NCBI GenBank assembly: GCA_030841245.1
Contig: JAVEDG010000126.1
Coordinates: 1-11,724, forward strand
Reading direction: 5' to 3'
Length of the DNA stretch: 11,724 nt
Source of the DNA: Actinomycetota bacterium
GTDB taxonomy: Bacteria > Actinomycetota > Actinomycetes > JACCUZ01
Positions within the stretch are counted from its first letter, which is position 1. Each line of letters begins with the position of its first letter. Under the pieces are notes generated by a model. That model made no database searches. It was given only the letters and a program-made list of their open reading frames with translations, and was not told the DNA's origin. The translations under genes were made by a program, and so were the position numbers. Positions 5,979-11,724 of the stretch are shown piece after piece.

Positions 5979-5993
5979 CGGAGGGTTCCACCG

Positions 5994-7199
5994 ATGTCAT
6001 CGTTCTTCTCACCACTGCCTGCCCCAGCTCGGTCTCGCACCCGGGCCCGAGCTGCTGCTGTCACCGGCGAGCTGCACCGGGCGTCCTTCCTGACCATGGC
6101 CGCGCTGCTCACGCTCGCGGTCACCGTGACCATGGTGGCGGCCGCTCCCGGCCGCGCCGATGCAGCCACGGGATGGCGTGGCGTGGACGTGTCGCGCTGG
6201 CAGCACCCGAACGGCGTCGCGATCAACTGGGCGTCCGCGCGTGCCGACGGGGTGCGCTTCGGCTACGTCAAGGCCACCGAGGCCGGCAACTACGTCAACC
6301 CTTACCTCGGCCGTGACCTACAGGGAATGGCGGCCAACGGGATCATGCGCGGCTCCTACCACTACGCCCGCCCGAGGATCGGCAACGCCGCGAAGCAGGC
6401 CCGGTTCTTCGTCCGGGCCATCGGGGACCAGCACGCCCGAGGCGTGCTCCCGCCCGTGCTCGACCTGGAGTCCACCGGCGGGCTGGGCCGTCGTGCGCTG
6501 CGCACGTGGACCGCGAACTGGCTCGGCACGGTCAAGTCGCTCACCGGCCGCACGCCGATGATCTACACGTCACCGTCCTTCTGGCAGGACCGGCTGGGCA
6601 ACAGCAGCGCGTTCCATGCCTACCCGCTGTGGATCGCCAACTACGGCGTCTCGCACCCGATCGTGCCCGGCGGCTGGCCCGGCTGGACGTTCTGGCAGAA
6701 GGCCAACACCGGCCGGGTGTCCGGCATCCGCGGGCAGGTCGACATCGACGTCTTCCACAGCACCCTGACCCAGCTCAAGACGATGGCCGGCATCAGCACG
6801 AGCACCACGTCGACGGGTGGCGGCACCACGACGAGTGGCGGTACGACGTCCAGCGGCGGGGCAACGACGGTGAGCGGCGACGCGGTGACCCGCCGGAGCA
6901 CGCACCTCTCGGGCCACGTCGCCAAGCACGACACCTACCGGGCGTACACCCCGGTGACGTTCTTCGGCCGGTTGAGCAGCCACACGCACGGGCTGCGCGG
7001 CCGCCACGTCACGGTCTACGGACGCCTGGTCGGCCACCGGACGTGGTACGCCGTGGCGCGTGACATCACCGGCCGTTACGGGCGCTACCACGTCACAGTC
7101 CGTCCTGGGATGTCTGCGGAGTACGTCGCGCGGTACCACGGCTCGGCGACGCTGCGCCCGGACGGCAGCGCGATCCGGACCATTCGGGTCCACCACTGA
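5994..7199 (+). CDS. Secreted GH25 lysozyme with C-terminal Ig-like domain
   Basis: A 401-residue muramidase predicted to cut the MurNAc-GlcNAc bond of peptidoglycan outside the cell. A long Arg-rich N-terminus and hydrophobic segment (about 31-51) ending PGRADA (52-57) form a signal peptide. The GH25 domain spans about 61-260: GVDVSRWQ (Asp65), FGYVKATEG-like FGYVKATEAGNY (89-100), SYHYARP, and PPVLDLES with Asp157 and catalytic Glu159, then MIYTSP and IDVFH. A Ser/Thr/Gly linker (about 262-292) leads to a basic, His-rich beta domain of about 100 residues with the pattern PVTFFGRLSS...GLRGRHVTVYGR...DITGRYGRYHVTV. This resembles Ig-like repeats of secreted actinobacterial proteins. ATG 5994 is chosen because GGAGGG lies eight bases upstream; an in-frame GTG at 5910 falls inside the riboswitch. 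Expression is likely repressed by c-di-AMP. Confidence 0.93.
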   Translation: MSSFFSPLPAPARSRTRARAAAVTGELHRASFLTMAALLTLAVTVTMVAAAPGRADAATGWRGVDVSRWQHPNGVAINWASARADGVRFGYVKATEAGNYVNPYLGRDLQGMAANGIMRGSYHYARPRIGNAAKQARFFVRAIGDQHARGVLPPVLDLESTGGLGRRALRTWTANWLGTVKSLTGRTPMIYTSPSFWQDRLGNSSAFHAYPLWIANYGVSHPIVPGGWPGWTFWQKANTGRVSGIRGQVDIDVFHSTLTQLKTMAGISTSTTSTGGGTTTSGGTTSSGGATTVSGDAVTRRSTHLSGHVAKHDTYRAYTPVTFFGRLSSHTHGLRGRHVTVYGRLVGHRTWYAVARDITGRYGRYHVTVRPGMSAEYVARYHGSATLRPDGSAIRTIRVHH

Positions 7200-7228
7200 C
7201 CGGGCGGGCCGTACCGGCGAACTTCTCC

Positions 7229-7258
7229 GGCTGCAATTGGTTGCAGCCGGTTGCAGCC
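7229..7258. repeat. Three copies of an 8-bp half-site (GGCTGCAA / TTGCAGCC x2)
   Basis: GGCTGCAA (7229-7236) is inverted to TTGCAGCC (7241-7248) across four bases, and a second TTGCAGCC follows directly at 7251-7258. The cluster lies 29 bases after the GH25 stop and just upstream of a candidate promoter for the STAS gene. It could be an activator or repressor binding site. The inverted pair could instead be a weak terminator for GH25, since only TTCTC follows. Confidence 0.45.
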
Positions 7259-7287
7259 TTCTCAATGCCGGTCCGGCGGGTTACTGT
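7259..7287 (+). promoter_or_regulatory. Candidate promoter of the STAS gene
   Basis: TTCTCA (7259-7264) and TACTGT (7282-7287) are 17 bases apart and sit 60 bases before the start codon. The -10 box is identical to the one proposed before DUF6328. The match is moderate. Confidence 0.38.
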
Positions 7288-7347
7288 GACGAGACGCCCA
7301 GGCAGTGCGGCGTCTTCTCCGTCCCAGACCCGACTGGAGGCTGGACG

Positions 7348-7737
7348 ATGATCAGCCTTCTCGATCCCGTGGTCCACGGCGCGCACACCGTTGTCGAGGT
7401 GTCCGGCGAGGTCGACGTCAGCAGCGCGGCCATCCTGCGGGACAGGTTGCTGGCGCTCGTCAACCGCGGCGCCGACAGTCTCGTGGTGGACCTGCGCGGC
7501 GTGACGTTCATCGACTCGACCGGCGTCGGGAGCCTGCTGCGGATCTACCACCGCCAGACCCTGCTGGGTGCGGCGGTGCACTTCGTTGCGGACCAGCCGG
7601 CGGTCCTGCGGGTGTTCGACATCATGGCGCTGACCCGCCGGCTGCACGTCACCGGCAGCATTGCCGACGTGGACCTGTGCTGCCCGCCGGGTACTGACGA
7701 GGACGAGCTCGGCGTCCCCCAGTCGCTCTCCCGCTGA
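7348..7737 (+). CDS. STAS-domain anti-sigma-factor antagonist
   Basis: A 129-residue single-domain STAS protein of the SpoIIAA/RsbV type. Such proteins free a sigma factor by binding its anti-sigma kinase while unphosphorylated. Visible landmarks are VVEVSGEVDVSSAAILRDRL (15-34), then LVVDLRGVTFIDSTGVGSLL (45-64). Ser57 in FIDSTG aligns with the phosphorylated Ser58 of B. subtilis SpoIIAA. The segment HFVADQPAVLRVFDIMAL follows, with the usual strand and helix before the C-terminus. The last 20 residues are acidic and probably disordered. GGAGG (7336-7340) lies seven bases before ATG 7348, which fixes the start even though the frame is open further upstream. No HATPase anti-sigma kinase or sigma factor gene is present in the window, so its partner is encoded elsewhere. 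Mechanism is by family; the partner is unknown. Confidence 0.93.
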   Translation: MISLLDPVVHGAHTVVEVSGEVDVSSAAILRDRLLALVNRGADSLVVDLRGVTFIDSTGVGSLLRIYHRQTLLGAAVHFVADQPAVLRVFDIMALTRRLHVTGSIADVDLCCPPGTDEDELGVPQSLSR

Positions 7738-7814
7738 CGGAGAGAACCTCCCAGTTCTGCCGTATCCCGACGTAACCGACGGTGACGGCCTACTCTGTGT
7801 TTCGGGAGGGTGTC

Positions 7815-8450
7815 ATGACTACACGTGATGACCGCGACCTCGGTGTCGAGGTCAAGACCGCTGACGTCCAGGTCAGCACCGACGAGCTGGTCGTGACCAC
7901 GGCCCTGCCGGAGGCCCGACCGCCCAGCGATCCTCCATCGACGACGGCGCCCTCGCCAGCGGGACCGTCCGGGCGCAGCCGGACCGTGCGGATCATCGCC
8001 GCGGTCGTGGTCCTGGGCCTGGCCGCGGCCGTGATCGCGATCGTGATGCTTGGCAGCGGCGACACGAAGACGAGCACGAAGCTCGGCGGCAAGCCGGCCG
8101 ACCCGGCCCCCTCGGGCGCGTTGGCCGCCCAGGTGGTGGCACCGAGCAGGGTCGTCGCGGGCAAGCCGGCCCGGTTCCACGTCAGCTACACCGATGGCAA
8201 GGGGATCCTCGCCGGATCCTTCCAGGACTGGGGCGACGGCGTCGGCACCAGCTCGGTCAAGCAGGCGAACTGCGCGACCTCGCCGCCGGCCGCCAAGGCG
8301 CTGACCGGCAGCTACGTCGTGCCTCACGTCTGGCGTGACGCCGGCACCTACACCGTCAAGCTCGGGGTGACGAGCTACACCTGCACCTCGGGGAAGGCCG
8401 TGATGGAGCAGTCGGCCAAGACGCTGACGGTCACGGTCGCCGCCCGCTGA
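7815..8450 (+). CDS. Single-pass membrane protein with extracytoplasmic PKD-like domain
   Basis: A 211-residue protein of unknown role. Residues 1-56 are polar, Pro/Ser/Thr-rich from about 34, and presumably cytoplasmic. One hydrophobic helix spans 58-79 (VRIIAAVVVLGLAAAVIAIVML) after a basic SGRSRTVR, so an N-in orientation is likely. After a short linker, residues about 100-211 form a PKD/Ig-like beta-sandwich: the WGDG turn is at 139-142, and HVWRDAGTYTVKLGV is the classic closing strand of PKD domains. Cys153 and Cys190 could form a disulfide in the external domain. ATG 7815 is preferred because GGAGGG (7805-7810) lies four bases upstream and a TACTCT -10-like box (7791-7796) falls just before it. 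An in-frame GTG at 7782 has no ribosome site. It is on the same strand as the STAS gene, 77 bp downstream, and converges on the next gene with 10 bp between stops. No name can be given. Confidence 0.85.
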   Translation: MTTRDDRDLGVEVKTADVQVSTDELVVTTALPEARPPSDPPSTTAPSPAGPSGRSRTVRIIAAVVVLGLAAAVIAIVMLGSGDTKTSTKLGGKPADPAPSGALAAQVVAPSRVVAGKPARFHVSYTDGKGILAGSFQDWGDGVGTSSVKQANCATSPPAAKALTGSYVVPHVWRDAGTYTVKLGVTSYTCTSGKAVMEQSAKTLTVTVAAR

Positions 8451-8460
8451 GGTTGCCGGT

Positions 8461-8928
8461 CTAGAAGCGGAACGGCTTGGGCGGCGCGTTCAGCGACGCT
8501 CGCGGGCAGCTGGGCAGGTCCAGGTCGCCGAACCCGAGGGCCTCGTTGCACAGCGCCTCGACGGTCCAGCCCGACTCGGTGCCGAAGCGGGTGACCGTGA
8601 CGCGGTAGATGGTGATCTCGTAGCGGGTGGGCGTGCCGTAGGCGACCTGGATAGTGCCGATCAGCTCGGCGCCGCCGGGGGAGCCGTAGCCCTCCCAGGG
8701 CCGGTCGTAGCGGCTCCACAGCGACGGCTCGGACTGCCAGACCCCGCCGTTCTGCACGTCGCGGAGGGCGAGCTCCACCAGCACAGCCCGGGCCGACTCC
8801 TCAGGGATGATCGCTGCCGGGCGGATCACCTCGGAGACGACACCCTCGTCGTACGCCTCGGCGATGAGCATCTCGGGGTTCTGCACGGGGTTCGCGCCTT
8901 CCGGTCCGGCGGGTGGGGTTCTTGTCAC
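8461..8928 (-). CDS. Hypothetical protein, unrecognised family
   Basis: A soluble protein of up to 155 residues that I cannot assign. There is no signal peptide or membrane helix. The middle alternates strands and helices (AEAYDEGVVSEVIRPA, ARAVLVELALRDVQNGG, then AELIGTIQVAYG, YEITIYRVTVTRFG, GWTVEALCNEALGFGD). Two cysteines sit near the C-terminus (CNEALG and PSCPRA). The beta-rich part with TRYEITIYRV and SGWTVEALCNEALG has the look of a small alpha+beta fold. The start is uncertain. GTG 8928-8926 gives the longest form but has no ribosome site and lies only one base from a possible minus-strand -10 box GATAAG (8930-8935). GTG 8886-8884, with GGAAGG ten bases upstream, is a good alternative. 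Coding is supported by strong GC-third-position bias and a sensible protein. It is convergent with the PKD gene and divergent from DUF3145. Confidence 0.7.
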   Translation of the reverse strand: MTRTPPAGPEGANPVQNPEMLIAEAYDEGVVSEVIRPAAIIPEESARAVLVELALRDVQNGGVWQSEPSLWSRYDRPWEGYGSPGGAELIGTIQVAYGTPTRYEITIYRVTVTRFGTESGWTVEALCNEALGFGDLDLPSCPRASLNAPPKPFRF

Positions 8929-9043
8929 TCTTATCGGCGCGCCACGCAGTGGACTTCACCGAAACCAAGGCCCAGTCGGCGGCGACCAGCCCCGCCCGGG
9001 ACAACGGGTGCAATCGGGCGGAATCGGACAGTCTGCTGGTGCT

Positions 9044-9080
9044 GGTGTGACGGATGTGGCATCATCACTGTCGTCACACC
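9044..9080. repeat. 9-bp perfect inverted repeat in divergent promoter region
   Basis: GGTGTGACG (9044-9052) and CGTCACACC (9072-9080) are perfect reverse complements separated by 19 bases, with an inner GATG/CATC pair (9053-9056 with 9060-9063). It sits 57 bases before the DUF3145 start. It may be an operator or a 5' leader hairpin. The TGTGA...TCACA halves recall Crp sites, but the spacing is much too wide for that. Confidence 0.45.
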
Positions 9081-9137
9081 TGCTTCTCGTGCCAGGCCGC
9101 TGGGGAAGGCGCACCTCGCGACGAGCAAGGAGGACCA

Positions 9138-9635
9138 GTGACGACTCGTGGTGTTGTCTACATCCACGCCGCGCCGCCGGCGCTGTGTCCCCACGTGGAG
9201 TGGGCGATCAGCGGTGTGCTGGGCGTGCGCGTCGCCCTGGAGTGGACCCCTCAGCCGGCCTCGCCCGGCGCCATGCGTGCCGAGCTGTCATGGCAGGCAA
9301 CGGCAGGCACCGCGGCCGGGCTCGCGTCCGTGCTGCGTGACTGGGCGCACCTGCGTTTCGAGGTGACCGAGGAGCCGAGCGGCTCCGCCGAGGGGGAGCG
9401 CTACTCGTCGACTCCCGCGCTGGGGCTGTTCCACGCCACGACCGGCGTGCACGGCGACATCCTGGTCCGGGAGGACCGGCTGCGGGCAGCAGTGGCCCGC
9501 GCTGCGTCCGACCCAGCGACCAGCCTCAACCGCGAGCTCGACCTGCTGCTCGGCACGGCGTGGGACGCCGAGCTGGAGCCCTTCCGGTACGCCGGTGACG
9601 GCGCCCCGGTCCGCTGGCTGCACCAGGTCGTCTGA
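9138..9635 (+). CDS. DUF3145 family protein
   Basis: A 165-residue protein of unknown function, conserved across actinobacteria. Recognisable family blocks, recalled rather than searched, are TTRGVVYIHAAPPALCPHVE (2-21), GVLGVRVALEWTPQP, AELSWQATAG, RFEVTEEPSG, GERYSSTPALGLFHATTGVH, GDILVREDRLRAA and the C-terminal ELEPFRYAGDGAPVRWLHQV. The protein is hydrophilic overall with no signal peptide or membrane helix. GTG 9138 is chosen because AAGGAGGA (9127-9134) lies just upstream and the family begins at this point. The frame is open back to 9054, but that part is Cys/His-rich and unlike the family. In Streptomyces a DUF3145 gene also lies beside the fabD-fabH-acpP-fabF locus, and here it converges on accD with 77 bp between stops. 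A link to fatty-acid synthesis is plausible from context only. No clear terminator is seen in the 9636-9712 gap. Confidence 0.9.
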   Translation: MTTRGVVYIHAAPPALCPHVEWAISGVLGVRVALEWTPQPASPGAMRAELSWQATAGTAAGLASVLRDWAHLRFEVTEEPSGSAEGERYSSTPALGLFHATTGVHGDILVREDRLRAAVARAASDPATSLNRELDLLLGTAWDAELEPFRYAGDGAPVRWLHQVV

Positions 9636-9712
9636 GCTCGTCTCCACCGGGGCTCAACCCGCCACACGGAGGTCCCTGCCGGGGGTCCGCGAACCTGCGA
9701 CCGGACGCGGAC

Positions 9713-11131
9713 TCACAGCGGGATGTTGCCGTGGTTCCCTCGGGTCTGCGGGGCAGCGGCGATGGCCGCGGCGATGGCCGAGCGGGTGTGTGCCGGCTCG
9801 ATCATCTCGTCGACCACGCCGATCTCCTGAGCCCGGGCGACACCGCCGGCCAGCTGCTCGTGCTCGGCGGCGAGCTCGACCTCGACCTCGCCGCGGACGT
9901 CCGCTGCCAGCTCGGCAAGCCGTCGCCGGTGCAGGATCCGGACGGCGGCGACCGCGCCCATCACCGCCACCTCGGCACCCGGCCAGGCGAACACTTTGGT
10001 GGCGCCGAGCGAGCGCGAGTTCATCGCGATGTAGGCCCCGCCGTAGGCCTTGCGCGTGACCAGGGTCACGCGCGGCACGGTCGCCTCAGCGAACGCGTGC
10101 AGCAGTTTGGCGCCGCGCCGCACAACACCGTCCCACTCCTGCCCCACCCCCGGCAGGTAGCCCGGCACGTCGACGACGACCACCATCGGCACGCCGAAGG
10201 CGTCGCACATCCGCACGAACCGTGCGGCTTTCTCGGCCGAGGCCGAGTCGAGGCAGCCGCCCAGACGCAGCGGGTTGTTGGCGATGACACCGACGGTGCG
10301 CCCGCCCAACCGGCCCAGCGTGGTCGTGACGTTCGGGGCCCACTTGGGATGCAGCTCGAGGCTGGTGGCCTCGTCGAGAAGTGACTCGACGATCGGGTGC
10401 ACGTCGTACGCGCGCTTCGCGGACTCGGGCAGGAAGTCGGACAGGTCGCGGTCCTCGACCTCGCCGATCTCGCGCTGGTCCCCGAGCAGCGCAGCGAGCC
10501 GACGCGCCTCGGTGTAGGCCGCCTCCTGGGTGTCCGTCACCACGTGCACCACGCCGGACCGGCGTCCGTGCGGCTCCGGGCCGCCGAGGCGCAGCGAGTC
10601 GACGTCCTCGCCGGTCACCGAGCGCACGACGTCGGGCCCGGTCACGAAGACCCGGCCCTCCGGGCCAAGGATCACCACGTCGGTCAGGGCCGGGCCGTAG
10701 GCGGCGCCGCCCGCGGCCGGGCCGAGCACGACCGAGATCTGGGGCACCTTGCCCGAGGCCCGCGTCATGATGGCGAAGACCTCGCCGACGGCGTGCAACG
10801 ACACCACGCCCTCGCGCAGCCGGGCGCCGCCGGAGTGCCACAGCCCGAGCACGGGCGCACCCTCGGCGAGCGCACGCTCGTACGCCGTGAGGATGACCTG
10901 GCAGCCGGCCTTGCCCATCGCGCCGCCCTGGATGGTGGCGTCCGAGCAGAACGCGACCGAGGTCGCGCCCTCGATCCGGCCGATCCCCGCGAGCATGCCC
11001 GAGTCGTCCTCGGCGGTGATCAGCTCGAGGCTGCCCTCGTCGAAGAGTGCTGTCAGCCGGCGGCGCGGGTTGCGCGGGTCCTCCTCGCGCGGCACGACCG
11101 GCTTGGCGGGGGCGACGGGGGCTGCGGTCAC
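9713..11131 (-). CDS. accD6: Acyl-CoA carboxylase carboxyltransferase (beta) subunit, AccD6-like
   Basis: The 472-residue carboxyltransferase of an acyl-CoA carboxylase. It moves CO2 from biotin on the alpha subunit to acetyl-CoA (and possibly propionyl-CoA), giving malonyl-CoA for fatty-acid synthesis. Two crotonase-like halves are present. The N-terminal half has QGGAMGKAGCQVI, GLWHSGGARLREGV and PAAGGAAYGPALTD; the C-terminal half has GVIANNPLRLGGCLDSASAEKAARF, VVDVPGYLPGVGQEW and RKAYGGAYIAMNSRSLGA. The paired glycine-rich motifs make the two oxyanion holes. Residue Ile368 in GGAYIAM aligns, as I recall, with Asp422 of S. coelicolor PccB, the residue that sets acyl-CoA choice; isoleucine there favours acetyl-CoA acceptance. 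Length equals M. tuberculosis AccD6, which is likewise downstream of a ketoacyl synthase. Start GTG 11131-11129 overlaps the fabF stop (GTGA), with AGGAG nine bases upstream, so translation is coupled. No alpha (biotin) subunit lies nearby. Confidence 0.93.
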   Translation of the reverse strand: MTAAPVAPAKPVVPREEDPRNPRRRLTALFDEGSLELITAEDDSGMLAGIGRIEGATSVAFCSDATIQGGAMGKAGCQVILTAYERALAEGAPVLGLWHSGGARLREGVVSLHAVGEVFAIMTRASGKVPQISVVLGPAAGGAAYGPALTDVVILGPEGRVFVTGPDVVRSVTGEDVDSLRLGGPEPHGRRSGVVHVVTDTQEAAYTEARRLAALLGDQREIGEVEDRDLSDFLPESAKRAYDVHPIVESLLDEATSLELHPKWAPNVTTTLGRLGGRTVGVIANNPLRLGGCLDSASAEKAARFVRMCDAFGVPMVVVVDVPGYLPGVGQEWDGVVRRGAKLLHAFAEATVPRVTLVTRKAYGGAYIAMNSRSLGATKVFAWPGAEVAVMGAVAAVRILHRRRLAELAADVRGEVEVELAAEHEQLAGGVARAQEIGVVDEMIEPAHTRSAIAAAIAAAPQTRGNHGNIPL

Positions 11132-11724
11132 GAGGTCACGCTCCTGATGGCGAGGGCGACGTTGTGGCCGCCGAAGCCGAACGAGTTGTTGAGCGCGAGC
11201 AGGTCACCGTCGGCGGCCAGCTGCCGAGGCTCGCTGCCGACGACGTCGAGGTCGACGTCGTCGTCGGGGTCCTCGAGGTTGATCGTCGGGGGCGCGGTGC
11301 GCTCGTGCACGGCGAGGATCGTGGCGATCGCCTCGACCGCCCCGGCAGCGCCGAGCAGGTGCCCGGTCATCGACTTGGTCCCCGACACGCAGATCCCGTC
11401 GGCGGCGTCGCCGAGGGCCTTGCGAATCGCCTGCGCCTCGGCGGTGTCGCCCACCGGGGTCGAGGTGGCGTGCGCGTTGATGTGGACGACGTCCGAGGGC
11501 TGCGCGCCGGCGTTCTCCACCGCGAACTGCATCGCCCGGGCGGCTCCGGCCCCGACCGGGTCGGGCTGGGCGATGTGATGCGCGTCCGCGCTGATGCCGG
11601 CACCGGCGATCTCGGCGTACACCCGCGCCCCGCGCGCCTTCGCGTGCTCGAGCGTCTCGAGCACGACGATCCCGGCGCCCTCGCCGAGCACGAACCCGTC
11701 ACGGCCCTTGTCGTACGGCCGTGA
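11128..11724 (-). CDS. fabF: Beta-ketoacyl-ACP synthase II, C-terminal 198 residues, cut by window edge
   Basis: The C-terminal part of the elongating condensing enzyme, which joins malonyl-ACP to acyl-ACP in type II fatty-acid synthesis. The fragment opens with SRPYDKGRDGFVLGEGAG, a FabF hallmark. HINAHATSTPVGDTAEA then holds the first active-site His (NAH), and GTKSMTGHLLGAAGAVEA carries the conserved Lys and second His. The end is LALNNSFGFGGHNVALAI, the glycine-rich FGFGGHN loop. The nucleophilic Cys lies outside the window, so the Cys-His-His triad is only two-thirds visible. The NAHATSTPVGD version matches Streptomyces-type FabF better than mycobacterial KasA. Its TGA overlaps the accD GTG by a shared GTGA, marking one operon, and fabH, acpP and fabD are expected further upstream. 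Confidence 0.95.
   Translation of the reverse strand, partial: SRPYDKGRDGFVLGEGAGIVVLETLEHAKARGARVYAEIAGAGISADAHHIAQPDPVGAGAARAMQFAVENAGAQPSDVVHINAHATSTPVGDTAEAQAIRKALGDAADGICVSGTKSMTGHLLGAAGAVEAIATILAVHERTAPPTINLEDPDDDVDLDVVGSEPRQLAADGDLLALNNSFGFGGHNVALAIRSVTS

Noticed and set aside
5910..5993. Upstream in-frame GTG start for the GH25 lysozyme
   Set aside because: The codons lie within the c-di-AMP aptamer and there is no ribosome site; ATG 5994 has GGAGGG and a normal signal peptide.
9046..9078. Crp/GlxR-type site (TGTGA...TCACA)
   Set aside because: The half-sites are separated by over 20 bases instead of six, so a standard Crp-family dimer would not span them.
9054..9137. Upstream in-frame ATG start for DUF3145
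   Set aside because: Falls within the inverted repeat region, gives a Cys/His-rich extension foreign to the family, and GTG 9138 has a near-perfect ribosome site.
9636..9712. Intrinsic terminator between DUF3145 and accD
   Set aside because: Only an imperfect GGTCCC/GGGTCC stem with a mismatch is seen and no T-run on either strand.
10397..11578. 393-codon open frame on the + strand
   Set aside because: Antisense to accD and fabF, which are unmistakable; its product is compositionally biased with no motif.
1..11724. tRNA, rRNA, CRISPR array, insertion sequence, integrase or prophage genes
   Set aside because: No cloverleaf, repeat-spacer array, transposase-like protein or terminal repeats were seen on either strand.

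Overview
The window is high-GC DNA (GC-rich third codon positions, GTG starts, dense spurious open frames on the opposite strands) from an actinomycete (Actinomycetota). The strongest taxonomic evidence is the right end: a KasA/FabF-type ketoacyl synthase translationally coupled to an AccD6-like carboxyltransferase, next to a DUF3145 gene. This is the tail of the actinobacterial fatty-acid-synthase locus. DUF6328, a PKD-type membrane protein and an actinobacterial-style c-di-AMP riboswitch agree. Genus cannot be fixed from sequence reading alone.

Layout. 1-1257 (-): 5'-terminal part of a membrane diguanylate cyclase, cut by the window edge just before its GGDEF motif. 1407-1907 (+): DUF6328 four-helix membrane protein. 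1978-2751 (-): papain-family (C1) cysteine protease. 2951-3271 (+): chagasin-family (I42) inhibitor of C1 proteases, divergent from the protease across a 199-bp region with candidate overlapping promoters. 3275-4333 (-): aldo/keto reductase, convergent with the inhibitor and only 3 bp from it. 4438-4920 (-): cyclic-nucleotide-binding-domain protein. 5008-5664 (-): GNAT acetyltransferase. 5840-5978 (+): ydaO/yuaA c-di-AMP riboswitch leading into 5994-7199 (+), a secreted GH25 lysozyme. 7348-7737 (+): STAS anti-sigma-factor antagonist. 7815-8450 (+): single-pass membrane protein with an external PKD-like domain. 8461-8928 (-): unrecognised protein. 9138-9635 (+): DUF3145. 9713-11131 (-): accD. 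11128-11724 (-): fabF, cut by the right edge.

How the parts work together. Most genes are single transcription units with short convergent or divergent gaps, typical of a chromosomal housekeeping/accessory mosaic. No transposase, integrase, phage, CRISPR, tRNA or rRNA was found. Three functional links stand out. (1) A C1 protease with an intact Gln/Cys/His/Asn set sits head-to-head with a chagasin-like protein that keeps all three inhibitor loops. Neither has a signal peptide, so they look like an intracellular protease/inhibitor pair. (2) A cell-wall hydrolase lies under a c-di-AMP riboswitch. (3) FabF and AccD are coupled by a GTGA start/stop overlap, joining malonyl-CoA supply to chain elongation. 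The window also holds parts of three nucleotide second-messenger systems: c-di-GMP synthesis, a cNMP-type sensor and a c-di-AMP riboswitch.
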